Positions 24,245-32,580 of a stretch of DNA of 64,000 nt are shown one piece after another. Position numbers and translations under genes: made by a program. The DNA is from G963665495 sp963665495. Its GTDB lineage: Bacteria; Desulfobacterota; Desulfovibrionia; Desulfovibrionales; Desulfovibrionaceae. The stretch covers positions 1,054,001 to 1,118,000 of the forward strand of contig OY762289.1 in assembly GCA_963665495.1 (NCBI GenBank), given 5' to 3'. The notes beneath the pieces are model-generated. The model was given only the letters and a program-made list of their open reading frames with translations. It did no database searches and was not told the origin of the DNA. Numbering within the stretch: position 1 is the first letter of the stretch; each line of letters opens with the position of its first letter.

Positions 24245-26395
24245 ATGGGGTTTAAAAACTGGAGCCTTCGAAAAAAAATAGTATTGCCGACTTCAATAAT
24301 AGTTATAGCAATTCTTGTTGTCAGCATTTTATTGATGACACAGCGGGCCCAGCGCCTTGCACTCGGGCAGGCCATTGAAATTGCAGATGGACAAGCATTG
24401 TCGTACAGCCAGAACATCAGGACATCACTGAATGCAGCCATGGCTGTGAGCAGGACGCTACAGGCTGTCTTCAACGAGGCTTTGCGGGCTGATCCGATTC
24501 CGCAGCGCGAGTATTTTGCCGCAATGCTTAAATCCGTTCTGGAGAAGCATCCCGAACTTTCCGGATCCTGGATTGCCTGTCTTCCCAACACCTTTGACGA
24601 TAAAGAAGAAGAATACCGTCCCGTTTGGAATGGAACCATGCGTGTTTACCATTACCTGGATGGGGGGAAGATTGCCACAGCCTATGAAGGGACGGAAACC
24701 TTGAAGGGAGAGTGGTTCGACATCCCCATGGCAGGAAAGGGAGAAACCATTTCCAAACCCTATCCCTGGGAAGTAGGCGGCAAGACAAACTGGCTTGATT
24801 CCACAGGGTTTCCCGTAGAGAAAAATGGGAAGAATATCGGGGTCGTCGGGGTGGATTTTTACCTGACGGATTTGCAGAATATGGTGAAACAGATAAGTCC
24901 CTTCGGCGCAGGGTACGGATTTCTTACGGGAAATGACGGTACAATCATCGCGCATCCGGATGACGCGTTGCTGGGCAAGCCTCTTGGGGATCTGGTGGAT
25001 GCGCAGCACCGGCAGGCCTATCTGAATGCGGTTGCGAACGGCAAATCCTACTCTTTTACCGCTTCGCTGAACAAGTCCGGCCAGCAGGAATATATCACAG
25101 CCATGCCAATAATCATTGGCAACGCTCCAACCCCCTGGAGCCTTTCCGTGGTCATTCCGCTTTCAGCGGTTGAAAAAAGGGCGCACGCTGTTGCCCAAAC
25201 AGGAATGGTAATCGGTTCCGTGGCCATTGTAGTGCTGCTCGTGCTGTTGTTTTTTCTGGCACGGGTCATTACCAGGCCCGTATTGCAGACCGCCCAATAC
25301 ACCAAAGCCGTAGCAGATGGGAATCTGGACGCTGCATTGGATATAGAGCAGAAGGACGAAATAGGGCTTATGGCGGATTCTTTAAAGGTCATGGTGGCCA
25401 AGCTCAAGGAGACCATTCTGCAGGCGGAAAGAAAAACACGCGAGGCAGAGGATGAATCCGCCAAGGCGGAGCAGGCCATGAACGAAGCGGAAAAAGCTCG
25501 CAATGAAGCGGAGTCTGCAAGAAGAGCGGGATTGATGCACGCGGCCGAACGTGTTGCGGATGTTCTGGATCGGGTCGTCTCCGCATCGACGCAGATGTTG
25601 CGCCAGTCCGAGGAACTGCTGGCCAGCACGGAAGAACAAAGCGAGCGGATTACGTCCACGGCAACGGCAATGGAAGAGATGAACGCCACGGTTCTGGAGA
25701 TTGCACGCAACGCGGGAGATGCCTCGTCCGCAGGCATGGAAACGCAGAATACAGCGGAAGCCGGGGCTTCAGTGGTGGATAATTCCAAAGACGCCATGAA
25801 TTCCACCATGAACGAAGTCGATAAGCTTAATGAAAATATGCGCAGACTCGATGAGCAGGCGCAGGGCATCGGCGCGATTATCGGTGTGATCAACGATATT
25901 GCGGACCAGACCAACCTTCTGGCCTTGAACGCGGCCATTGAAGCCGCGCGTGCCGGGGAAGCCGGGCGCGGGTTCGCCGTGGTCGCCGACGAAGTGCGTA
26001 AACTCGCGGAAAAGACCATGCAAGCCACCAAAGAGGTTTCTTCCTCCATCGGGGCGATACAACAGGTTGCAGACGCCAATATCGGCGCGGTGGATACCGT
26101 CCTGGCGCATATCAACAAAGCGGGCGAGCTGTCTCAGCAGTCCGGCAAGATGCTGCGCGACATCGTCAGAAGCGCCGAACATAGCGCCAGTCAGATTGGC
26201 GGTATCGCGACGGCCGCCGAGCAGCAATCCGCCACTTCCGAAGAAATCAACGGCGCCATCGAGCGCATCAGCATGATCACCAACCAGACGGCTCAAAGCG
26301 CCCGTGAGTTTTCCCATGCTCTGCGTTCGTTGGAAGAACAGATCGGCGTGTTGAATTCAATCGTGGATGAGTTGCGGGGGGAGGGCAAGGAATAG
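24245..26395 (+). CDS. Methyl-accepting chemotaxis protein (dCache-HAMP-MA)
   Basis: A 716-residue chemoreceptor. Membrane helices are at about 12-31 and 319-342, with a periplasmic dCache-type sensor between them. A HAMP domain and an Ala/Glu-rich coiled coil follow, then the signalling domain. The hairpin tip lies near 552-583 and includes DQTNLLALNAAIEAARAG and AVVADEVRKLAE. dCache receptors often bind amino acids or organic acids. No C-terminal CheR/B tether pentapeptide is present. It is monocistronic, with a terminator at 26446. Confidence 0.95.
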   Translation: MGFKNWSLRKKIVLPTSIIVIAILVVSILLMTQRAQRLALGQAIEIADGQALSYSQNIRTSLNAAMAVSRTLQAVFNEALRADPIPQREYFAAMLKSVLEKHPELSGSWIACLPNTFDDKEEEYRPVWNGTMRVYHYLDGGKIATAYEGTETLKGEWFDIPMAGKGETISKPYPWEVGGKTNWLDSTGFPVEKNGKNIGVVGVDFYLTDLQNMVKQISPFGAGYGFLTGNDGTIIAHPDDALLGKPLGDLVDAQHRQAYLNAVANGKSYSFTASLNKSGQQEYITAMPIIIGNAPTPWSLSVVIPLSAVEKRAHAVAQTGMVIGSVAIVVLLVLLFFLARVITRPVLQTAQYTKAVADGNLDAALDIEQKDEIGLMADSLKVMVAKLKETILQAERKTREAEDESAKAEQAMNEAEKARNEAESARRAGLMHAAERVADVLDRVVSASTQMLRQSEELLASTEEQSERITSTATAMEEMNATVLEIARNAGDASSAGMETQNTAEAGASVVDNSKDAMNSTMNEVDKLNENMRRLDEQAQGIGAIIGVINDIADQTNLLALNAAIEAARAGEAGRGFAVVADEVRKLAEKTMQATKEVSSSIGAIQQVADANIGAVDTVLAHINKAGELSQQSGKMLRDIVRSAEHSASQIGGIATAAEQQSATSEEINGAIERISMITNQTAQSAREFSHALRSLEEQIGVLNSIVDELRGEGKE

Positions 26396-26445
26396 CTCCA
26401 GGAATCAAAAAGCGTTCTGGAGTTGCCCTGGTTGTTTCAGATACA

Positions 26446-26480
26446 ATGCCGCACCGTCCTGTGACGGTGCGGCATTTTTT
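26446..26480 (+). terminator. Terminator of the MCP gene
   Basis: A perfect 13-bp stem (ATGCCGCACCGTC with GACGGTGCGGCAT) with CTGT loop is followed by TTTTT. The nifS stop codon of the opposite strand lies at the end of the T run. Confidence 0.9.
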
Positions 26481-27664
26481 CAATTCTTTTTACAGGAGAT
26501 GCTTTCTTCGGGCTTGAAGGGCGAAATGGCGCGCAATCTTTCGATGAGCGGCGGCATGACCCGGATGACTTCGTCCACTTCCTCCTCGGTGTTGAACCTG
26601 CTGAGGCTGTAGCGGATGGAGCCGTGGGCAAAGGTGAAGGGTACGCCCATGGCCCGCAGAACGTGCGAAGGTTCCAGACTGCCCGATGTGCAGGCCGAGC
26701 CGGAGCTGGCGCAGATGCCGTGTTCGTTGAGCAGCAGCAGAATGGCCTCGCCTTCTACGTACTTGTAGGCAATGCTCGACGTGTTGGGCAAACGGAAGGT
26801 CGGATCACCGTTCAGGCGGCTTTCCGGGATGGTTCGCAGCAGGGTGCTTTCCAGTCTGTCCCGCATGGCCGCCACCCGGGTCCGTTCTTCACTCATTCCG
26901 GTGTGGGCCAGTTCGCAGGCCTTGCCCAGGCCGATGATCCCGGCGGTGTTTTCGGTTCCGGCCCTGCGTCCGTGCTCCTGGTGGCCGCCGATGAGAAAGG
27001 GCTTGAACCGCGTCCCCTTGCGGACGATGAGCGCGCCGACGCCTTTTGGTCCGTGGATTTTGTGTCCCGAAAAAGACAGCATGTCCACGGGCGTATCCTG
27101 CATGGAAACAGGCACTTTGCCCACGGCCTGGACCGCGTCCGTATGCATGAGCACGCCGCGTTCCTTGGCAATGGCCGCGATTTTGTCGATGGGAAACAGC
27201 ACGCCTGTTTCATTGTTGGCCCACATCACGCTGAGCAGGGCCGTATCTTTGGTCAGGCTGTCCGCCAGTTCGTCCAGATCCATGTTTCCGTACGCATCTA
27301 CGGGAATCAACGTGACTTCGTAGCCCGTATCTCCCAGATGCTTGGCCAGGCTCAGAACCGCCGGATGTTCGACCCGGGTGGTGACCAGGTGCCGCTTTTG
27401 CGGCTGCGTGGCCAGGGCGGAGCGGATAGCCGCGTTGTCGCCCTCTGATCCGCAGGAGGTGAAGATGACCTCCTCCGGATGGCAGCCCACCAGCTGGGCC
27501 ACCTGTTGTCTGGCAGTGTCGATCTTGGCGCCGATTTTACCGCCGAAGGTGTGCATGCTGGACGGGTTGCCGTAGTTTTCGGAAAAATACGGCAGCATTT
27601 CCTCCAGCACCCGGGGATCAACCCGGGTGGTGGCATTGTTGTCGAAGTATTTGATGTCGCTCAT
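26480..27664 (-). CDS. nifS: Cysteine desulfurase NifS
   Basis: A 394-residue class V aminotransferase-fold PLP enzyme. The PLP lysine is in 'SFSGHKIHGPKG', the mobile catalytic Cys in 'CASSGSACTSGS', and 'GTENTAGIIGLG' is conserved. It draws sulfur from cysteine for Fe-S cluster assembly. Its ATG overlaps the nifU stop (ATGA), so the two are coupled. A long C-terminal tail ending SISCKKN is present. No nitrogenase genes lie nearby, so it may serve general Fe-S assembly. Confidence 0.95.
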   Translation of the reverse strand: MSDIKYFDNNATTRVDPRVLEEMLPYFSENYGNPSSMHTFGGKIGAKIDTARQQVAQLVGCHPEEVIFTSCGSEGDNAAIRSALATQPQKRHLVTTRVEHPAVLSLAKHLGDTGYEVTLIPVDAYGNMDLDELADSLTKDTALLSVMWANNETGVLFPIDKIAAIAKERGVLMHTDAVQAVGKVPVSMQDTPVDMLSFSGHKIHGPKGVGALIVRKGTRFKPFLIGGHQEHGRRAGTENTAGIIGLGKACELAHTGMSEERTRVAAMRDRLESTLLRTIPESRLNGDPTFRLPNTSSIAYKYVEGEAILLLLNEHGICASSGSACTSGSLEPSHVLRAMGVPFTFAHGSIRYSLSRFNTEEEVDEVIRVMPPLIERLRAISPFKPEESISCKKN

Positions 27665-28527
27665 TGCCGTACCTCCTGCGTCACTTCCCTGACCACGATT
27701 TCAGGATCGACCTGCTCGCGCAGTCTTTTTTCCACGAAATCCTTGAGGGTGAGCTGCGACATGGCGCAGGCCGAGCAAGCGCCGCGCAGGGCCACCTGGA
27801 CGTCCGTACCGGCGATGTCCACCAGCTCGATATCTCCGCCGTCCTTGCGCAGGTTTGGCCGGATGTCTTCCTCGATGACTGTCATGACGCGCTGCATCCG
27901 CTGTACGTTGGTCATTTTTGCGGGCTGCGGAGCGTCGTGATGCTGTGCGGCTTCGCCCCTGGCCTCGGCAATGATTTCCTCGATCCAGGCATGGCATTCG
28001 CCGCAGCCGCCGCCGGCTTTGGTGTAGTTGGTCACTTCCTCAACGGTGGTGAGCTTGTTTTCAATCACCGCCCGTCGGATCTGCTTATCCGTTACGCCAA
28101 AGCAGTGGCAGACGAGTTTGCCGTCCAGGTCCTCCGGATGCTCGTGAACGGGAATTTCCTGGCCGCGAAAATTTTTAACGGCAGCTTCCAGGGCTTCCTG
28201 TCCCATGACCGAGCAATGCATTTTTTCCTTGGGCAATCCGCCCAGAAAAGCGGCGATCTCTTTGTTGGTCACCTGCATGGCTTCATCAAGCGTCTTGCCC
28301 TTGATGAGTTCGGTCAGAGCCGAACTGGAGGCAATGGCGCTGGCGCAGCCAAAGGTCTGGAACCTGGCGTCCACGATTCGCTCGTTTTCGTCAACTTTAA
28401 GAAACAGCTTCAAGGCGTCGCCGCAGGCCAGGCTTCCGACCTCTCCCACAGCATCCGCGTCCGCGATTTCACCGGCGTTTTTCGGATTCAGGAAATATTC
28501 CCGAACTTTTTCTGTATAATCCCACAT
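27661..28527 (-). CDS. nifU: Modular Fe-S scaffold NifU
   Basis: A 288-residue, three-domain NifU. An IscU-like domain at about 1-125 has Cys in 'SLACGDALKL', 'FQTFGCASAIASSSALTE' and 'EKMHCSVMG'. A BFD-like [2Fe-2S] domain is at about 140-190 (VCHCFGVTD, GGGCGECHAW), and a C-terminal Nfu domain has CSAC in 'GACSACAMSQLTL'. Start ATG 28527 follows AAGGAGG. It builds clusters with sulfur from NifS, encoded directly downstream. Confidence 0.95.
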   Translation of the reverse strand: MWDYTEKVREYFLNPKNAGEIADADAVGEVGSLACGDALKLFLKVDENERIVDARFQTFGCASAIASSSALTELIKGKTLDEAMQVTNKEIAAFLGGLPKEKMHCSVMGQEALEAAVKNFRGQEIPVHEHPEDLDGKLVCHCFGVTDKQIRRAVIENKLTTVEEVTNYTKAGGGCGECHAWIEEIIAEARGEAAQHHDAPQPAKMTNVQRMQRVMTVIEEDIRPNLRKDGGDIELVDIAGTDVQVALRGACSACAMSQLTLKDFVEKRLREQVDPEIVVREVTQEVRQ

Positions 28528-28897
28528 ATGGGCCTCCTTCACTGCAAGGCACATCGCAGCAGTTGCAGCATTATTTTCGTTGCTAAAAACTATAGGCACT
28601 GAAATCCTGGTTGGCAATCCCTACTATTTTAGTATGTTTTTTTTATTTGCTTTGGTGAAGAAAAATCGGGATTTTTTTGACACGTGAAAGAAGGTAACCG
28701 TGATAATAGCGCCCTTTCTTGCCCGGACCACTGCAAGGGGCTACTAAAAACGTTGTAAAAAGCCTCTGTAGAGGCGCAAGCCGCACCGTAACAATACGTT
28801 GTCGCACTTTTGACCAACCTGTCGTGTTGCCGTTTTCCCTTTCGTGGCAATCAAAGCGGCACACGTACGACATAACAACAGGATATGGAGAGTTGCC
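28528..28897. other. 370-base control region between divergent nifU and ABC importer genes
   Basis: No gene is visible. TACTA-TTT-TAGTA (28622-28634) is a palindrome about 95 bases before nifU and contains the ATTTTAGTATG word also found before cysK. For the importer, TTGACA at 28677-28682 with GATAAT at 28702-28707 (19-base spacer) is a possible promoter. GCCTC-TGTA-GAGGC (near 28765) is a small hairpin in its long leader. Confidence 0.45.
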
Positions 28898-29896
28898 ATG
28901 AAGCGTTCCATCCCCCTCAGCCGCAGAGATTTCATTGTCCTGGGAGCCCAGGCCATGGCGTTGCTTCCTTTTATCACTACCTCGGCCCGTGCGGAGTCCG
29001 TCTCGAAGCTCGTCTTTGCCGGACCGCCCGCGCCGTTGAGCATTCCCCTGGCCCGCCTGGCCAAACAGCCCGCAATGACGGCGAAGGTGTCCGACATCGC
29101 CATGCAGATCTGGCGTACGCCGGATATCATGCGTTCGCGTATGCTTTCGGGCGAGATCAGCGTCACCGCCGCGCCGGTCAACGCCGCGGCCATCCTCTAT
29201 AATAAAGGCCTTCCCGTACGGCTGATGGACGTTAACAATGGCGGCATCCTGAGTATCCTGACGCGGGATCCAGCCATCAAAAAGTTCACGGATCTCAAAG
29301 GAAAAAAGCTTCTGCTTTTTTTTCGCGGCGATATCCCGGACATGATCGTTCGATTTCTGGCCACAAAGCAGGATCTGAATCCGGACAAGGACATGGAGTT
29401 GTCCTATGTGGATTCGCCCTTTGAGGCCCTGCAGATGCTCTTGTCAAAACGGGCGGACACCGTGCTGCTTTCCGAACCCGCGGCCACCGCGGCAGTGCTC
29501 AAAGGCAAACAGAGCGGCATGGAGTTCGGACGGATTATTCTGCAGGACGTCTGGACGCAGATTACGGGCAGCACCTTGCCCTTGCCTCTTGGCGGAACCA
29601 TGTGCCAGGCGTCTCTGGCGGACGAGCACCCGGAACTTGTCAAGTTTATGCAGACTGGCATAATGGAAGCCGTACGCTGGATAAACGGGCATCCGGCCGA
29701 GGCCGCGCAGGAATTCGGCGGGTTGTTCAAACTCAAGGCTCCGGTGCTGCAAAAATCCCTGGAACAGTTCCCCATCAGTTTCACCCCGGCCAGGGAAGCC
29801 CGAAAGGGGCTGGAGTATTATTTTTCGGTATTGATGGATATGTCGCCCAAGCTTGTGGGCGGCAAATTGCCGGATGACGGCTTTTATTTCGGATAA
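28898..29896 (+). CDS. ABC importer substrate-binding protein (NMT1/nitrate-taurine type)
   Basis: A 332-residue exported binding protein. The N terminus carries a Tat-like signal, S-R-R-D-F-I, then a hydrophobic run ending 'TTSARA'. The body is the NMT1/SsuA fold: 'LKGKKLLLFFRGDIPD', 'YVDSPFEALQMLLSKRAD' and 'CQASLADEHPELVKF'. It delivers an unknown small solute to the permease encoded 24 bases downstream. Start ATG 28898 follows GGAG. A Tat signal would imply a protein that folds, perhaps with a bound cofactor, before export. Confidence 0.87.
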   Translation: MKRSIPLSRRDFIVLGAQAMALLPFITTSARAESVSKLVFAGPPAPLSIPLARLAKQPAMTAKVSDIAMQIWRTPDIMRSRMLSGEISVTAAPVNAAAILYNKGLPVRLMDVNNGGILSILTRDPAIKKFTDLKGKKLLLFFRGDIPDMIVRFLATKQDLNPDKDMELSYVDSPFEALQMLLSKRADTVLLSEPAATAAVLKGKQSGMEFGRIILQDVWTQITGSTLPLPLGGTMCQASLADEHPELVKFMQTGIMEAVRWINGHPAEAAQEFGGLFKLKAPVLQKSLEQFPISFTPAREARKGLEYYFSVLMDMSPKLVGGKLPDDGFYFG

Positions 29897-29920
29897 ACCA
29901 CTGCGTACGGGCAACAGGGC

Positions 29921-30712
29921 ATGCAAGGGAAACTGCGACAACTGGCCGGACGATTGCCGGGATACTGGCGCCCGGCCCTGGGGCTGTCGCTGTTCGTGGC
30001 CTTGTGGTGGCTGGGCAGCGCGTATTACGGCCCCTTCATTTTGCCTTCGCCTCTGGAGGCTGGGCGTGCGCTTTGGGGATTGATTGTCCGGGGCGATGCC
30101 CTGCATGCGGCCTGGCTCACCGCCTGCCGCGCTCTGGGCGGATTCGCCCTGGCCGGAGTGCTGGGCAGCGGCATCGGGATTCTGGCCGGACTGCGTCCCG
30201 GTCTGGCCCAGACGCTCAAACCCGTGTCCACCCTGCTGCTGGGCGTACCGCCTATTGCCTGGATTGTGCTGGGTCTGCTCTGGTTCGGCACCACCGGATT
30301 GACCCCGGTGTTCACCGTGCTGGTAACCACCGTGCCCATCACCTTTGCCGTGGCCGTGGAAGGCGCGCGTACTCGCGACAAGGCGCTGGAAGACATGGCC
30401 CGTTCGTTCGGCACGCCCCGGGCCATGATGCTCTGGGACGTACATCTGCCGCACATTCTTTCCTATCTTTTTCCGGGTTGGGTCACGGCTCTGGGCATTG
30501 CCTGGAAGGTCACGGTCATGGCCGAGCTGCTGGCCTCCACCGACGGCATAGGCGCGGAGATGGCGCTGTCCCGTGTCAATCTGGATACCGCCGAAGCCCT
30601 GGCCTGGATCATCGCCGTGGTGGCCATGTTGCTGGCCGTGGAGTTGCTGCTGCTCGAGCCCCTGCAACGCCGGATGGAACCCTGGCGTAAAAACACCGCG
30701 TCCGGGGGATGA
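29921..30712 (+). CDS. ABC importer permease (nitrate/sulfonate/taurine type)
   Basis: A 263-residue inner-membrane permease with six hydrophobic segments. The EAA loop is in the form 'EDMARSFGTPRAMMLWDVHLPHILSY', which contacts the ATPase. It belongs with the BPD_transp_1 group of SsuC/TauC. Its stop overlaps the ATPase start (ATGA), showing tight coupling. Confidence 0.9.
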   Translation: MQGKLRQLAGRLPGYWRPALGLSLFVALWWLGSAYYGPFILPSPLEAGRALWGLIVRGDALHAAWLTACRALGGFALAGVLGSGIGILAGLRPGLAQTLKPVSTLLLGVPPIAWIVLGLLWFGTTGLTPVFTVLVTTVPITFAVAVEGARTRDKALEDMARSFGTPRAMMLWDVHLPHILSYLFPGWVTALGIAWKVTVMAELLASTDGIGAEMALSRVNLDTAEALAWIIAVVAMLLAVELLLLEPLQRRMEPWRKNTASGG

Positions 30713-32538
30713 TGCTCATGTTGCGCTGGAACAACGTCACCCATGATTACGGCGCGGGGCCGGTACTCGCGGATTTTAGTCTCTGTGTCGGGGCAGGGGA
30801 GGTCATCACGCTGGCTGGGCGTTCGGGCTGCGGCAAGACGTCTTTGCTGCAGATGGCTGCCGGGTTGCTGCGTCCGTCCTCCGGACAGGTGGTCAATGAT
30901 TTCGCCCGGACGGCCTGTGTGTTCCAGGAACCCCGGCTGCTGCCCTGGCGGCGCGCTCTGGAAAATATCGCCTTCGGGCTTAAGGCTTTGGGCAAGGGCA
31001 GGGCGGAACGGTTGGACGCAGCGCGTACGCTGGCCGGGCGCATGGGGCTGGCATCCGCGGACCTGGTCAAATATCCGCACCAGTTGAGCGGCGGCATGCG
31101 CCAGCGCGTATCCCTGGCCAGGGCTCTGGCCGTGGAGCCGGATCTGCTGTTGCTGGACGAGCCCTTCAGCGCGCTGGATGTGGGGTTGCGGCGGGAACTG
31201 CAGGACCTGGTCCTGGGGATGATCCTGGAGCGCGGCCTGACCGCCGTATTCGTCACTCACGACCCGGCCGAGGCCGTGCGCCTCAGCCATCGTATCATCG
31301 TGCTGGCTCCGGCGCCCGGACGGGTGGTGCACGAGACCGCCATAAATCGTCCGTTCGCTGCCCGCGACGCGGATTTCATCCATGCCGCAGTGTCCGCACT
31401 GCTGGATACGCCTGTGGTCGGCGCGGCTCTGGTCAACGGAGAAAATGGCGGCGGCAAAGACGCAGGAATTTCACAACAGGAGAAGCCCATGGAACTGCAG
31501 CCCGTACATCCGCCTGAAACCCGACTGGCCACGGACATGGCCGGACGCAAGGTGCTAGTGAAAGCTCAGATCGACAAAGTCTTTGGCTACAACCCCATGG
31601 TAACGGCCCTGATGTTCGCCCTGGCGCCCGAAAAAATCGCCGGGCTGGCCATGCCGCCCATGCCGCCGGAACGCATGCTGGCGGACAAGGCCTACCTCTC
31701 GCTGCCGGTACTGGGCGTTTTGGGCGGGAATTTCGGCGGCGGGCTGAACACCTTTGATAATGAAGCCGTACGCCGCAGCAAGGTGGATCTGATTCTGTCG
31801 CTGACCCTGGCGTCCATTGATTCCATTGAAGTTCGCGCTGCTGAAGAACTGCAGGAGGAACTGCGGATTCCGGTGCTGATCTACGACGGCTGCCTGGACC
31901 GTACGGGCGAGGTGCTGCGCCGCGTCGGCGTTCTGGCCGGGGTGCCGGACCGGGGCAATCTGCTGGCCGATTATTTCGAGGAAAAATTTTTCGCCATTCA
32001 GGACACCCTGGCGCGGATTCCGCGTACCGAGCGCAGGACCGTGTATTACGCGCAGTCTCCCACCGGACTGCTCACAGAGCCGCACAGATCCCGCCACGGC
32101 GAACTCATTGACTTCGCCGGCGGCCTGAATGTGGCCGAAGTGTACGAACAGCGGGGCTGCGGCAAAACACCGGTCAGCGCCGACGACCTGATGCGCTGGA
32201 ACCCGGACGTAATCATCATGCTCTCGGACGAAGGCAAATCCGAGCAGCGCCTTTACAACCGCGTACGCTCCGACCCGTTCTGGTCCGCGCTCAAGGCCGT
32301 CCGCAACAACTCGGTCTACGAACCCCCGGCCGGCATGTACCACTGGTTCGACCGGCCCCCCGCCCTGAACCGCCTCATGGGCCTGATCTGGCTCACTAAC
32401 CTGCTGTACCCCGAATGGTTCGCCTGGGATCTGGTCCGCGAAACCCGCGAATTCTACAAGCTCTTCTATCGCATCGACCTGGGCCCCCGACAGGCAGAAA
32501 CCCTGCTGGGCAAAGCGGATGGGCGGCTGGCGAATTGA
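30709..32538 (+). CDS. ABC importer ATPase fused to a FecB/BtuF-like binding domain
   Basis: A 609-residue protein. Residues 1-250 are a TauB/SsuB-type ATPase: Walker A GRSGCGKT (37-44), signature LSGGMRQ (126-132), Walker B LLLLDE (146-151). Residues about 265-600 resemble the helical-backbone periplasmic binding fold of iron-siderophore and cobalamin transporters (RRSKVDLILSL, VLIYDG, DLMRWNPDVIIM, DPFWSALKAV). There is no signal peptide, so that domain would face the cytosol. This recalls NrtC, whose ATPase carries a cytosolic binding domain, but with a different fold. AGGAG at 31478 precedes an in-frame ATG at 31489, so a separate 350-residue product is also possible. Confidence 0.85.
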   Translation: MMLMLRWNNVTHDYGAGPVLADFSLCVGAGEVITLAGRSGCGKTSLLQMAAGLLRPSSGQVVNDFARTACVFQEPRLLPWRRALENIAFGLKALGKGRAERLDAARTLAGRMGLASADLVKYPHQLSGGMRQRVSLARALAVEPDLLLLDEPFSALDVGLRRELQDLVLGMILERGLTAVFVTHDPAEAVRLSHRIIVLAPAPGRVVHETAINRPFAARDADFIHAAVSALLDTPVVGAALVNGENGGGKDAGISQQEKPMELQPVHPPETRLATDMAGRKVLVKAQIDKVFGYNPMVTALMFALAPEKIAGLAMPPMPPERMLADKAYLSLPVLGVLGGNFGGGLNTFDNEAVRRSKVDLILSLTLASIDSIEVRAAEELQEELRIPVLIYDGCLDRTGEVLRRVGVLAGVPDRGNLLADYFEEKFFAIQDTLARIPRTERRTVYYAQSPTGLLTEPHRSRHGELIDFAGGLNVAEVYEQRGCGKTPVSADDLMRWNPDVIIMLSDEGKSEQRLYNRVRSDPFWSALKAVRNNSVYEPPAGMYHWFDRPPALNRLMGLIWLTNLLYPEWFAWDLVRETREFYKLFYRIDLGPRQAETLLGKADGRLAN

Positions 32539-32580
32539 GGGAACGGCTTTGAAAGAGAGTCTTTCAGCTGCGGAAAAAGG

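Noticed and set aside
26480..28527. nif genes as evidence for nitrogen fixation
   Set aside because: NifU/NifS of this type also serve general Fe-S assembly, and no nitrogenase or nif regulator is in the window.
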